From Zygnema cylindricum (taxonomy: Eukaryota > Streptophyta > Zygnematophyceae > Zygnematales > Zygnemataceae): a stretch of DNA of 64,000 bases. Every line of letters starts with the position of its first letter. Position 1 is the first letter of the stretch. The stretch covers positions 1 through 64,000 of the forward strand of contig JBBHKE010003587.1 in the NCBI GenBank assembly GCA_037447655.1. Reading direction: 5' to 3'. The notes under the pieces are model-generated. The model was given only the letters and a program-made list of their open reading frames with translations, searched no databases and was not told the DNA's origin. Shown piece after piece: positions 21,504-32,112 of this stretch. Made by a program: the position numbers and the translations under genes.

Positions 21504-24500
21504 ATGCCGAAATCTAAGCGTAATAGACTCGGTAAGTTTCTTTTTTTTTGCTTTTTTTTTTACTTTTTTTTCTTTATTTTTTTTTGTTTAGGAAGAGAAA
21601 ATTGGGCCGAGAAAATTGAAATATTTGTAAAAGATTGACTTGTTTAAAAAAAAAATGATGACGTTGCAATATGACGTGGCAGTATAGGGAGGTCTTTTTT
21701 TTTCCTCTTGATTTCATACTGTGGTCAATTTTTTGGGACAATTCGGAGATAATTTTTTTTCAAGCCTAGAGTTTTCAATAGTCATAATAAAGGATGAATG
21801 AGTTCATTTTTTTTTTCTTCCTCTCCCTCTCCTTCCCTCCCCCCCCCCGCCCCTCCCCCTTCCCCTCCTCCTCCCCTTCTCCGAGACCTTCCTTTTTCCC
21901 CTTTTGCCTTTTTTGACCTTTTTTTGTCTTTTTGACCTTTTTGACCTTTTTGACCTTTTTGACTTTTTTGTCGTTTTGCAGTGACATTATCTAAGACGGA
22001 GAAAAAGACAAGGGAGCACAAGGAGAGCATTGTTGGAGCTGTACGGAAATGTTTCGACGAATACCGAGAAGTTTACATCTTTGAATTTGAGAACATGAGG
22101 AATACCAAGTTCAAGGAGCTGAGGGAAGAGCTAAAAGACAGCTCCAGGTGACTTGTTTTCCTTTTTTTTTTTTTTTTTTTTGACAAAGGAAAAAGCCAAA
22201 AAGTGGAAAAGGTTGACAGATTTTGGACCTCTTTTTCTCCCTTTCCCTCTACTTTTTCCTTTCCCTCTCCCTCTCCCTCTCCCTCTCCCTCTTCCTCTCC
22301 CTTACCTTCTCCCTCTCCCTCTCCCTCTCCCTCTCCCTCTCCCTCTCCCTCTCCCTCTCCCTCTCCCTCTTCCTCTCCCTTACCTTCTCCCTCTCCCTTT
22401 CCCTCTCCCTCTCCCCCTCTCTCTCCCTCTTCCTCCTCCCTTTCCCTTCTCTCTTCCCCTCTCTCCCTCTCCCTCACCTTCTCCCTCTCCCTCTCCCTCA
22501 CCTTCTCCCTCTCCCTCTCCCTCTTCTTGGTGTCTTTTTGCTCAACGCCCTTGTTACTTTAGTTTAGGGCAAAACGTTTTTACCCCTACCTTTTTCGGTC
22601 AATTTTACCCTAAAAACCCTTACAAATATTGTAAATTAAAAAAAAAAACCTTGTTTTTGTCATTATTAAGTTTTTTTCTTTCTCTTCCTTCTGTATATTG
22701 CTTGCTCTACACTGTTTATCGTTATTAGGGTTAGATATTTTTCCGGGCAGTTTAATGCGTTTAACTTTATTTCCAACCGTTGGATTTTTTTTTTGGGCTG
22801 GGCAATCAAAAGTTATTTGTTTGCCTTTCGATTGTGATTTTGGAAAGAAATGTAGTGAGGAAAAGTACTTTATCGCCTAAAAAATGTTTAATACAAATAG
22901 CGATTGGCTCACTCTGTCCCTCTCCCTCCTCTCTCTCCCGCTCCCTCTCCTTCTCCCCCTCCCTTTCCCTCTCCCTCTCCCACTCTCCCTCCCCCACTCC
23001 CTCTCCCACTCTCCCTCTCCCACTCTCCCTCTCCTCTCTGTTGGAGGACAATTTCTTTTGAGGGTTATATCTGTCGTATTAAGATGTTGTTTTGAAGTTT
23101 GAAAATGTGAGCAGCAATATGAAGCATTTATCATATATTTTTGTATACTTATGAGGAGTTTATGCATACATTTCTATCATGTATAGGAAAACCTCGGTTG
23201 TAAATGCATATGGGAGTTTGTATGATGAATGGGTCATTGGAGCTTGCTGGTGGACTATAAGATTATAGCTGTTTTATTTCCCACTCAAAATCTTAATTAC
23301 CAAGTTGAGTTAGTTAACGTTCCTCCATCTTAAGTTGTCGGTCTAGTTATATTCCTCCTTATTGAGATTTTTGACTAATTAGCATTCTTCCATTTTAAGT
23401 TGTCAGACTAATCAACATTCCTCCTATGGAGTTGTTTCACTAATCAAGGTTCCTCCATATTAAGTTGTCAGACTAATTAACTATCCTCCTTATTGAGTCC
23501 TCCCTTTTGAGTTGTTTGACTGATTCACATTCTTCCTTATTGAGTTGTTTGATTAAGAGTTGGGAAGATATATTTTTGCACTTGTGGCTGGCCAGAGTTG
23601 ATAGACAAAGTTCAAAAGGCTTGTTTTGCAGATTTTTCCTTGGAGCAAATAAAGTGTTACAGGTGGCAATGGGGAGAGGAGAAGCAGATGCTTTTAGGGA
23701 TGGTACTCACAAACTAAGCGAGGTATTGAAAGCAAGACCTCATAACCCGTCCGTAACATTACAATTGCAATCAATATAGAGACAACATGGGCAGGATGTA
23801 AAAGTGTGAATCTCTTCATTTATTTCCTCTCTCTCCCTCTCCCTCTCCCTCATCTCTCTTTCTTCCTCTCCCGTCTATCCCTTTCTCTCTCTCTCTCCTT
23901 AATTAATGGAACAAATAGGATTTTTGTCTTTGTCGAATGTTTTTATAAGAAATCTGGTGATTATGTTTCCCTCACAATGTATCCTTGAGGTTACATTGCG
24001 CATAAATTGGTAACGTTTCTTGACCCATTTGACTGCAATAGAAATCAGCAGTATTCAATTGAAGTGTATCAGCTTTTATAAGAAGTTGATCAATAATGGA
24101 AAATGGCCTTGAATGCTACAACTCTTCGACTTTTTTCTCAAATTCTTTTGTTTTTTTGTCTGGTTTGGTGTCTCATTTCGGGTATCAAAAACCAGAGCGA
24201 TATGAACAGAAAATGATTTCAAAAATGTTGTATATACCAATCCTACACCTTACATTGCCGGTAGAGTTAGAAAACTATTAGCGCTAAATCGGTTTTAGTA
24301 TTGAATACACAAAATTGTGTTTTGCCACGAGGCTCACAATGATCCACTTAACGAATATAGTGTTATTAACACACTTACTATGGGTCACTTAATTAAATTA
24401 GATGTAATTAGTAGTGTTGGGTATCGAGGACCTTTTGCCGATATTCGATATATATCGAATTTCAGGTACCCGATAATCGATATATCGCTTCGATATATCG

Positions 24501-27022
24501 AAAACCAAATTATCGCGATATATCGCCAATATATCGTATCGCCGATATATCGAGGCATTAATTTTTTTTTTTTTTTTTTTTTTCCATTTTTTTTTTCAAA
24601 CCCTCCCCACCCCCCCCCCTCCCACTGAGCGCGAGCCGGGGGGGGGGGGGGGTATCCGTACGATTTTCCGTACTAGGACTGTACGGACTCCCAGTTTTTG
24701 CGATATATATCGCGATAATTTATGTTGGTCCCGGTACGATATATCGAGGAATCTGCTCGATCAATATTCGATATATCGAATATCGAAATTATCGCGATAT
24801 GAATTTACCCGATACCCAACATTAATAAACACACTCATTATGGGTCACTTAACTACTTTAGTGTTATTAACACACTCATAAATTGTTCACTTAACTAATG
24901 TAGTCTTATTAACACGAATTAATGATTTGGGATCTATAAAAGAAGTGCTTGAATGCGAGTGATTAATTCTGATTATCACTAATGAGAGTTATGGCATTGT
25001 ACTTTACTATGAAGAAAAGCTTTTGAACCTTTCCTAGGAGATGGTGTTCATTGGTTTGGATGGCAGCTTATTTCTGGAAATAGAGGTCTTCTATTCACAA
25101 ATCTGCTCAAGGAAGACATCAGCAGGTAGTTTCCTGAATTTTCCTTCTTCTTTATGTCTTGTAAGAATTTTTTGCTGGGCGAGCTGTCATTATTGCTATT
25201 TTTATTATTATTATTATTACTATTATTGTTATTTTTCTTGTTATTATTATCGTTGTTTTTTTGTTGTTATTGTTGAATTTTGGGACACAGCTGATGGTTT
25301 CTGCAAGACACGTTCAGTAACGTGATACAGTAAGAAAAGGATAAAACTGTTGGTTCTCTTTTTGAGAGGAAAATGTAGTAAATATAACAATAACAAACAT
25401 AACAAATATAACAGTAATAAAGGTACAAAACTGTGGTGATATGTTTACGGAAATGAGTTTTGATGTGATAAATGGAGATTTTTTGATTGCCAATTATTAG
25501 GGTTTTTTTTTCGGTATTTTTGTCGATAGATAGATAAGTTCTATCGATTCAATTTTGTGGTTTTTTGTCATTGTAGGCGGATTGAGGATTTTGAAGCGCA
25601 TGATTTTGCGAGGGTAGGAAGCACGGCTACGGAAACAGTTGAACTGAACGAGGGTCCATTGGAGCAGTTCACTCATGACATGGAACCGTTTTTGAGGAAG
25701 CAAGGATTGCCAGTACGACTGAACAAAGGTATCGGCATTACTGATTTCTGATTATTTTTTTCTGAAAACCAGGGTGTGATTGTCACAGGGAAATTGTATT
25801 TCTAGTTCATGGCTTATCGTGGGTGTTTGAGATGTACTGGAGTTCGATAAGTTATGTAGTGTTGTAGAAGACAAGAGAGAGGAAGAGGTGAATTGGGTAG
25901 AGGTGAAACCTGTTAGTCGTTGTGGTAGAGCATTTGAATGAGAGAAACTTATTCAAAACATGCATTTACGTTTTTTCTTCTAACGCTATATTTTTTTTCT
26001 TTTAGGTTGTTTGCTATTTTAAAAGAAATGGGTAAAATTTGACATCGGCTTAGTATTGTATGCTGTGGAAATTGGCACATAATTCTCGTCAAATGAAATA
26101 AAATTTATTACTGAACAAGCATCATAGTATGTCATATAATGTCATCATATCATGCCATCGTAGAATCATATAATATAATTATATTATATAATGTCATACT
26201 TCGATAGAGTAATTGCGCTATCATAAAACTGTACGGTTCACCTGTGAGGGTAACTTTCTCTCGTGTAGGTACGCTATGACTATTCTAGAACGGCTGTAAT
26301 GTAATGCATTCCGGTTTTTACGGTTTTTCATGTGACGTGACAGGTGTCGTGGAGCTAGTGGCCGACCACACGGTGTGCACAGCTGGCCAACCTATCTCTC
26401 CAGAAGGCTCAAGAATGCTGGTACACTCCGAGGCATTTCCTTCATTTTTGTCCTCGTGTTATTATCTTTATCTTTATCTTCATCTTCATCGTTATCCTAA
26501 GGACTTTTTCTTTATGTTTATATTCTCCCTCTCTTGTTATTACTTTTTCTTTGTGCTTTCTGTTATTTGTTTGTTTGTTTTCTTTTATGTTCTTTACTAC
26601 TACGCAATACTTTACTTCTCTACCTCTACTTATATATACTTATCTACTGATCTACTTTTCTCTCTTTTATATCTCTCTCTTTTATATCTGGGTTGACATG
26701 CTTAACATTTTGCCAAACCTAAAGTAATCATATATATTTATATATATGTATATATATATAGCCCAAAACATTTCAACCCAAAATATTAATTATGTCATTA
26801 ATGTTGCGTAACACTTTGCTTAATATTCTTCTTAATCTACTTTATTTGGTGTTACAGAGGCTCTTAGGGGTACAAATGGCGACTTTTCGACTGATGTTGG
26901 TTGCGAGATGGACTTCCTCGGAGTTTGAAGTTTTGTCGACCGGATTTGAGAAAGAAGACGAGGCTGGAAAAGAGGGATTAGTGGAGGAGGGAGAGGAGGA
27001 TGATGAAACCATAATGACATAA
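21504..27022 (+). CDS. MRT4: ribosome assembly factor MRT4 (P0-like)
   Basis: MRT4 is the nucleolar paralogue of ribosomal stalk protein P0 (uL10). It holds the stalk site on pre-60S particles until P0 replaces it. Seven exons join: 21504-21531, 21982-22147, 23632-23722, 25067-25125, 25577-25728, 26344-26420, 26858-27022. They give 245 aa, the usual size. The start MPKSKRNR and the conserved VTLSKTEKK..EHK segment (10-25) are typical. So are FFLGANKVLQVAMGRG (~65-80), GNRGLLFTNL (~99-108), GPLEQFTHDMEPFLRKQGLP and the domain end LLGVQMATFRLMLVARW. The C-terminus is acidic (EEGEEDDE), as in other eukaryotic MRT4. All junctions are GT-AG with matching phases. Exon 1 is only 28 bp. Introns 2 and 3 hold several microsatellites and a MITE. 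Confidence 0.93.
21902..21975 (+). repeat. (TTTTTGACC)n tract before MRT4 exon 2
   Basis: About seven units of a 10-bp TTTTTGACC(T) word that end at the acceptor TTTTGCAG. The tract supplies the polypyrimidine run of this intron. Confidence 0.85.
22240..22535 (+). repeat. (CCCTCT)n array in MRT4 intron 2
   Basis: A hexamer CCCTCT array of about 290 bp with internal higher-order copies (the word CTCTTCCTCTCCCTTACCTTC recurs twice, CTCCCTCACCTTC twice). The long Ser/Pro or Glu/Gly frames are artefacts of this repeat. Confidence 0.95.
22710..22911 (+). mobile_element. diverged family A-type MITE in MRT4 intron 2
   Basis: TA|CACTGTTTATCGTTATTAGGG at the left and ACAAATAGCGATTGGCTCACT at the right, with internal GATTGTGATTTTGGAAAG. 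The ends are recognisable, but the arms have diverged. Confidence 0.55.
22912..23040 (+). repeat. second (CTCCCT)n array in MRT4 intron 2
   Basis: About 125 bp of CTCCCT/CCACTC repeats that begin exactly where the MITE ends. Confidence 0.9.
23290..23560 (+). repeat. degenerate minisatellite in MRT4 intron 2
   Basis: Seven or so irregular copies of a word like ATTCCTCC(T/A)T(A/C)TTGAGTTGT followed by TTGACTAAT. Units are about 35-60 bp, many in the pattern CATTCCTCC..AAGTTGTC(A/G)G(A/T)CTA. Confidence 0.8.
23825..23900 (+). repeat. CT-rich microsatellite in MRT4 intron 3
   Basis: A CTCTCCCT array with T-rich interruptions, sense-strand pyrimidine. Confidence 0.85.
24350..24905 (+). repeat. 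degenerate repeat interrupted by a MITE, MRT4 intron 3
   Basis: The word TAGTGTTATTAACACACT followed by (T/C)A(C/T)TATGGGTCACTTAA occurs at about 24,358, and related copies follow at about 24,823, 24,860 and 24,899. The element at 24,412-24,823 sits between the first and the later copies, so it inserted into the array. Confidence 0.7.
24412..24823. mobile_element. MITE-like element with AGTGTTGGGTATCG terminal repeats
   Basis: The left end AGTGTTGGGTATCG matches the right end CGATACCCAACATT. The interior consists mostly of ATATCGATATATCG-type words in both orientations, split by a T-run (24,559-24,600) and a 17-base G-run (24,637-24,653). There is no coding capacity. The ends resemble those of the element at 15,976-16,423, so the two are probably one superfamily. 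Confidence 0.7.
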
Positions 27023-28095
27023 CCATTTGATAAGATGATGAAGCAACAAATGAATGCGAAATTTCGTTTTTTTCCTCGTGAAGGAGATTTTAAGTCATGT
27101 TTTGTGTGATATGGCCAAATCAGTTACTTCATGTCTTTGTTATTGCAACGTTTTTTGGGGTTTATATATATGGGAAGTGTTTGTTATTTGTGCTAAATAG
27201 AAAAAAAAAATGAGAGATAACAGAGAGAAAGTGAAACAAAGGAATTTGCTTCTCTAATAATAAGATGAAAAATGTAAACACCACATTGGGAAATGTACGA
27301 CTAGAGAAATAGCATAAATATAAAATCCGTTAAAATCAAGTGGTCCGGAAGGCCATAACAAGAAACATTGCGTTATTTTTGACATCAAAGAAATATACTA
27401 CTCTCCCTCTCCCTCCCCCCCTTTCCCTCTCCCTCCCTCCTTTCCCTCTCACTCTCCCTCTCCTCTACCTCCCTCTTCCTCTCCCTCCCTCTCCCTCTCC
27501 CTCCCTCCCTCTCCTTCTCCCTCTCATCTCCCGCTCCCTCTCCCTCTCCTTCTCCTAGTTCTCTGCACACATTCTATTGCTTCAAATACGACTTCTGACA
27601 AAATTCAGATCCACTCTAAGTTTATATCCAGTTATTTCTGTCATCTAGTTACTTTCTAGGTGGACTCATCATTAATAAATTTTTAGCCACTTTAAACATC
27701 TTTTCTCAGTACACACTTGGCCGGTTTTCACATGGAGACCCACAATCGGTGAAAATCTTGGCTTTCAATCGCGACCGTCAGATCCATAATCCAACAAGCG
27801 TGTACGGAGAAAAGATGTTTGGAGTGACAAAAAAAACATTAATAATAAAGTGTTGCTTGTTCGATCCTTATAATATCTATCTATGACACTGGTAAAATGG
27901 ACTTGACATTCGCAGATTCTCCAATTCTGTTACCTTTCCCCTAGCCCCTCTTTCAAAACGCCTCCATCTTTCCCGCTCCCTCACTATCCCGTTGTGTCAC
28001 ACTCTCTCTTCTCCCCTTTCAGACCTACTTTTCCCTGCACATCTTCTCACCCGCCTTTCCCTATTCCTGTTCTCCTCTTATTATTTATCACTCTC
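27023..28095. other. intergenic between MRT4 and the dynamin relic
   Basis: Holds the MRT4 3' flank, a (CTCCCT)n array at 27,402-27,555 (pyrimidine on the plus strand) and an eroded MITE at 27,664-27,850. A final CT-rich stretch around 27,960-28,090 has no exon. The direction of transcription changes here (convergent ends). Confidence 0.6.
27664..27850 (+). mobile_element. eroded family A MITE
   Basis: Contains GCCACTTTAAACATCTTTTC, AGTACACACTTGGCC, CAATCGCGACCGTCAGATCC and GTGTACGGAGAAAAGATGTT in the family A order. The terminal words are decayed. Confidence 0.65.
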
Positions 28096-29988
28096 CTAAG
28101 GAAGAGTACTGAGCCAGTGTATTGCATCAGTAAGAGTGGAATTTGCTTCCTTCAGAACAGCTATACTCTTTTCTACCTGAATTCTCTTCATCTGAATCCC
28201 GCGATCCACTTGCATCAAAGCTTCGATGTCGGTACCGTTAGATGTTGCCGCAAAAATAGCTTGATCTGCCTCTGCAATTAAACATTGAGAGAGAGAGTAA
28301 AGAATTTCTATCGGTATTACGTCGCAAACTCGTTTCATGATGACTTTCCAATATGCGTAGATGTTGATCTGCATCTGAAGGGAAGCCTGATCTTCATTTC
28401 ACACGAGGTCCAGGATGTCAAAAGATTCAAATGTCTCTGGGCTCGGAATCCCACTTAACCTACCACCATTGGAAATTGATTTCTCTTTCTGGATTCGCTG
28501 AACCTGTTCTTGTAATTTCATCACTGTATCCATGTAATAGTGATTATTCGTGTAGACAATTGCAAATTCCTTTTCTATCATCCGCTCCACGAATTTCCGG
28601 CATCTTTCTTCTGCAGAATCCAAACTGGCAGTGAGATGTGTTCGGATTAGTTGAGCAATTTTTGGGTAGCCGTCAATGGAATCATCAGCTACTTTATGTG
28701 CAATTTCTTCTGCGTAAGCTCGAGAATCAAAAACAAGCTTCTGTGCGATAGGCTCGATTTTCTGTATTTCCTTTCGAATTAGTTGTTGTAATACGGCATG
28801 AGAAAGGATGTTATGAAGAGACACTTCTCGAGATTCCTCCATCGCCTCAGAACAAACCTCCCGGTAATTTTTGGACATGAAGTTCGATGTTGATTCTCGA
28901 ACGTCTGTGGCAAAATTTTCAAACAGATTATCAAGTCTCGCGGCCATGTGCATTTCATTTTCATCGTATTGGTCATAATTTCCATTCAAGACGGCATGCA
29001 TTAGCATTCTTCTCTTATTAAGAGCACTATGAAACATGGTCATAGCTTCCCCGACACCGCTAACTCCGCGAGGAAGTGACTGAAGCTCTTTTTGACGTTC
29101 ATAAAGAGTCGTTTGAATCTTCTTTCGAATATTCGGAAAACTTTTACTGACACTCTCCGCTTGAATACTTGCTAATCGTTGACCGAGAGAACCGACACCC
29201 AACATGCTCGGATGGAGTGAAGAAAGTTGAGAGTGTTGTTCAAAAAAATATTTTTCTTGTTGACGAGCTTCTTCGTAAGAACCATCTCCATCCGTTTGAT
29301 TCCTCACTAAAATATATCCTAACCCTACATTCACCACATTGTCGGTAACTTTATCGTAAAGTCCGTCCGGTGCTCTGTCTACTTTTGTCACAACTGCTAA
29401 AGTCCTCTCTCCCGTCGGATCGGCTTCTTTAGACATTGCTATGGATTCACACGTGGGGAAATCTACTTCCGCACTCAAAACATTTAAAATAACACTTTCG
29501 TCAGGAGCGATGTATTATTTTATCATATTCGCTATTAACTCGTATATGTTCTTCGGTTGTCCCGAGACCGGAACTCTCGTAATCCCCGGGAGATCGACAA
29601 GTGTCAAATCTGGAGCCTCCGGATGGCAAACTGTCATAGAAATAGGGTTATTTTTTACCCCTTTTCCTTCACCAGCAAGAAGTGATGTGGCACTTTCTAT
29701 TGTAGCTTGTATACTTCCCTTGGTTATCCATTCTTCGACTAATTTCCCCTCGTGTTTATAACTAACAAGAATGTTTTCATTTTGTTCTTTTTTCAATCGT
29801 AACACGAGAGGGACACGTGTCACAATTCCTTTTCCTTTAGGGAGAGAAACTCCGGCTAGAGATTCGAGAACCGATGACTTTCCACTCAATTGGTCTCCGA
29901 CTACGACGATCGTAGGAAGACCGATGCCTTCTTCACATAATCCTAATGATCTCAATTTATCCACAACATCTAGTAGTGGGCGAACGGT
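28096..29988 (-). pseudogene. DRP4/Mx-like dynamin-related GTPase, broken by nonsense codons
   Basis: One minus-strand frame without introns covers a whole dynamin-like protein. It holds G1 GDQLSGKSS, G2 region GIVTRVPLVLRL, G3 DLPGI and G4 VTKVD, then the stalk, and a C-terminal GED with AYWKVIMKRVCDVI ending LSTLP. The layout matches the plant DRP4 (Mx-like) group, which is typically intronless. The frame is cut by TAA at 29,515-29,517 (after ANMIK, before YIAPDESVILNV) and by TGA at 28,399-28,401 (after ILDLV, before NEDQASL). Both fall inside conserved sequence and the frame is kept on both sides, so these are nonsense mutations, not introns. At 29,989-29,991 there is also TAG just before the VRPLLDVVDKL segment, where the N-terminal coding becomes unclear. 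Most likely a recent pseudogene; sequencing error cannot be excluded. Confidence 0.8.
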
Positions 29989-30114
29989 CTAGTAAAATTT
30001 CCGACCAATGAGGAGCTTCGGAAACTGTCGATATTGTCCATACCGGATGGAAGAGTTTGATATCCGATATCACGGACAATTTTTTTTTTCCGATTGTAGT
30101 TTCACCTTGTTCGT

Positions 30115-30405
30115 ATTTTCCTGAATTAGTTTTCCAACTTATTTAGAGTGTTAGGAGGATCTTTTTGGTTGTTTTTTTTTTGGATTGTAGCACGAGGGGG
30201 ACAAGTGTGACAATTATTTTTTCCTTAAGGGAGAGGAGGGACTCCGACTAGAGACCTGAACCCCGAAGGTTTTACAGTGAACTGGTTTTTATTACTGCAT
30301 TGGTGGAAAAGAGAATGTTTTTTGTCATCTAGTGAACTTAAGCTTGTCGATTTATCCACAGCAGGTAAAAACGGTTTTACTACAAGATTCTACCAAAGAC
30401 GAGCA
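30115..30405 (-). pseudogene. second, more decayed copy of the dynamin 5' part
   Basis: The stretch realigns with 29,725-30,020 at an offset of about 390 bp. CACGAGGGGGACAAGTGTGA matches AACACGAGAGGGACACGTGT. TTTTTCCTTAAGGGAGAG and AGTGAACTGGTT match the G1/G2 region, and GTCGATTTATCCACAGCAGG matches the VDKL region. Many small indels and stops are present. It is a tandem partial duplication immediately upstream (in gene direction) of the first relic. Confidence 0.75.
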
Positions 30406-30409
30406 TCAA

Positions 30410-30770
30410 AATAATTGGAAAGGTTAAGAGCTTTGCTCATAAATACCTTTATATATAGTTAAAAAAAGGGAGAGAAAAAGGTTTAGATTAAGTGATGTGA
30501 GAGAGAATTTTAAAAGAAGATGACAACAAACGAGGGTATCGTAAGAACGTGCGGATTTTAGAAGATAAGAGAAACTAAATTGGATAAGAGAAAAAATAGA
30601 TACTAAGAGAGAGTTTTAGGGATAAGATATAAGTTGTCATGAATAGAAGGTGGAGGATTTTGAACGGCGGTTGGAGTGGTGTATGGAGTGGAGTGATCGG
30701 TGTTTCTTTTTCATGGACCGTTTAGATTTGTTCAAACGGCCTATTGTTTAAAGATCGACGATTCACACGA
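30410..30770. other. intergenic, no gene seen
   Basis: Purine-rich (GA-rich) on the plus strand. No exon or RNA gene recognised. Confidence 0.35.
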
Positions 30771-30771
30771 A

Positions 30772-31030
30772 TATGGCGCGGCTCAAATCGCTGTCATGTA
30801 CTATTCCTCATCAACGGTAGACGCAAAAATGTGCGGTTCAGATTGCTCTCTATGTACGGCTGTTAAAGTACCGTGTCAGCAAGTAGACGTGAAACGTGCG
30901 GCTCAGATTGCTCCTCAAAATTCCGTGTCGACGGTGCGGCTCAGATTGCTCTCTATGTACGGCTGTTAAAATTCCGTATCGACAAGTAGACGCAAAATGT
31001 GCGGCTCAGATTACGCGTATGTAAGGCTAT
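30772..31030 (+). repeat. minisatellite of GTGCGGCTCAGATTGCT units
   Basis: Four to five irregular units of 40-70 bp, each built on GTGCGG(C/T)TCAGATTGCTC, TCTATGTACGGCTGTTAAA and CCGTGTC(A/G)(A/G)CAAGTAGACG. Units alternate long and short. The frame at 30,700-30,969 reads this repeat and is not taken as a gene. Confidence 0.85.
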
Positions 31031-31050
31031 TAAAATGCTGAAAAGCGAAG

Positions 31051-32020
31051 TAAGGGTATTTTCGCATGTGGTAAAGTTACAGTTATTTCGTGTCGTTTTC
31101 CTTCACAACTTAGAAAAAAACGAGAAAATCCGCAGCCGTACCAAAAAATTGAAATTAGCACCGTACAAGTTACATTACAGTGAAACTTTAGACGTACGTG
31201 AGTTTGTCGACTAGCGCGATGCAATTTGTCGTTTAGCGCATTTCGACCCATTTTCGCGTCCTTCCATCACACGTTCAAACTTTACGTCAAATCACCTCGC
31301 GAGGTGATTTTAAATATAGTCCAAAAAGGAGAGCGAATAGGAAGATGTTGTCGCACGTGTCATATTTTTTGACAATTTTTGTCCGCGGAGTACCAAAAAA
31401 AAAACCCACTGCACGTTTCCAACCTATGCGTGACTTTTTTCCGTGCGCTTTTTTCCGTACCGGGCCCGTGGAGGGGGGTTTCGACCAACTGACGCCATTT
31501 CGCAAAAGCGAAGATGGTGAAAGCGCCTCTCTTTCTCTCCCTCTCCACCTAACGCGTCTATCTCACAATTCTTGCAATGAAAAAAGGCAAGAAAGGTATC
31601 AAATGAAAGATCTATGAAAAATATTTGTTTTGGCTGTCTTTTAGCTTAATTTGATGGCAAGTATAGTGAGAACGGACGAAAAAACATAATCGGGAAACCA
31701 TGGCGGAATGTTTTGGAATTAGTGACGTCGACGCTATCATAAGTACGCGTGACGTCAAAATGTCACAAACCCTAAACATCTACAATGTCACAAGTAGGTA
31801 GACGTCTACAACCGTCTCTATTTTGTAAACGTCATCGATTGTCGCGAGTTTTGTACTCGTGTACAATCGTCACAAATTACACCCACGTCTACATCCGTCA
31901 CAATTTAAAGTTACGATTTCATTTCTTTACATACGAATGCTCTGAAAATTGTACGGAGAATCTTCGCTAAAAACCAAAGTAACAAGACTAAATTTCGGTT
32001 ACATGCGAAAATACCCTAAG
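31051..32020. mobile_element. ~970-bp element with TAAGGGTATTTTCGCATGT ends (family E)
   Basis: The left end TAAGGGTATTTTCGCATGTG is the inverse of the right end ACATGCGAAAATACCCTAA. The inner left half (GTCGTTTTCCTTCACAACTTAG, TTTCGACCCATTTTCGCG) is a diverged relative of the arms of the next element. The right half has repeated GTCTACAA(C/T)CGTCAC-type words. No transposase frame is recognisable. Confidence 0.7.
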
Positions 32021-32112
32021 GGTATGTCCCCATGTACTTGTAACTTAGCGAACTTACTTTGTATTTTAGCGCGGATCCGCCGGACCCGGTTTTCAAGTGT
32101 CCCTATGTTTGT
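32015..32112 (-). repeat. inverted copy of the spacer of the adjacent palindrome
   Basis: CCCTAAGGGTATGTCCCCATG, then GTAACTTAGCGAAC, CGGATCCGCCGGACCCGG and CCCTATGTTTGTAAG are the reverse complement of 32,798-32,898, with few changes. Confidence 0.85.

Noticed and set aside
22073-22728. Long Ser/Pro, Leu/Pro and Glu/Gly/Arg open frames across 22.1-22.7 kb
   Set aside because: They are translations of a CCCTCT array in all frames inside an MRT4 intron.
28399-29517. Alternative genetic code (UAR or UGA read as sense), suggested by in-frame stops in the dynamin frame and TAG in copia
   Set aside because: DXS ends in TGA, TPI and MRT4 in TAA, the small gene in TAG and the helicase in TGA, all at the expected protein ends. 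All three stops are therefore used as stops, and the broken frames are better explained as mutations.
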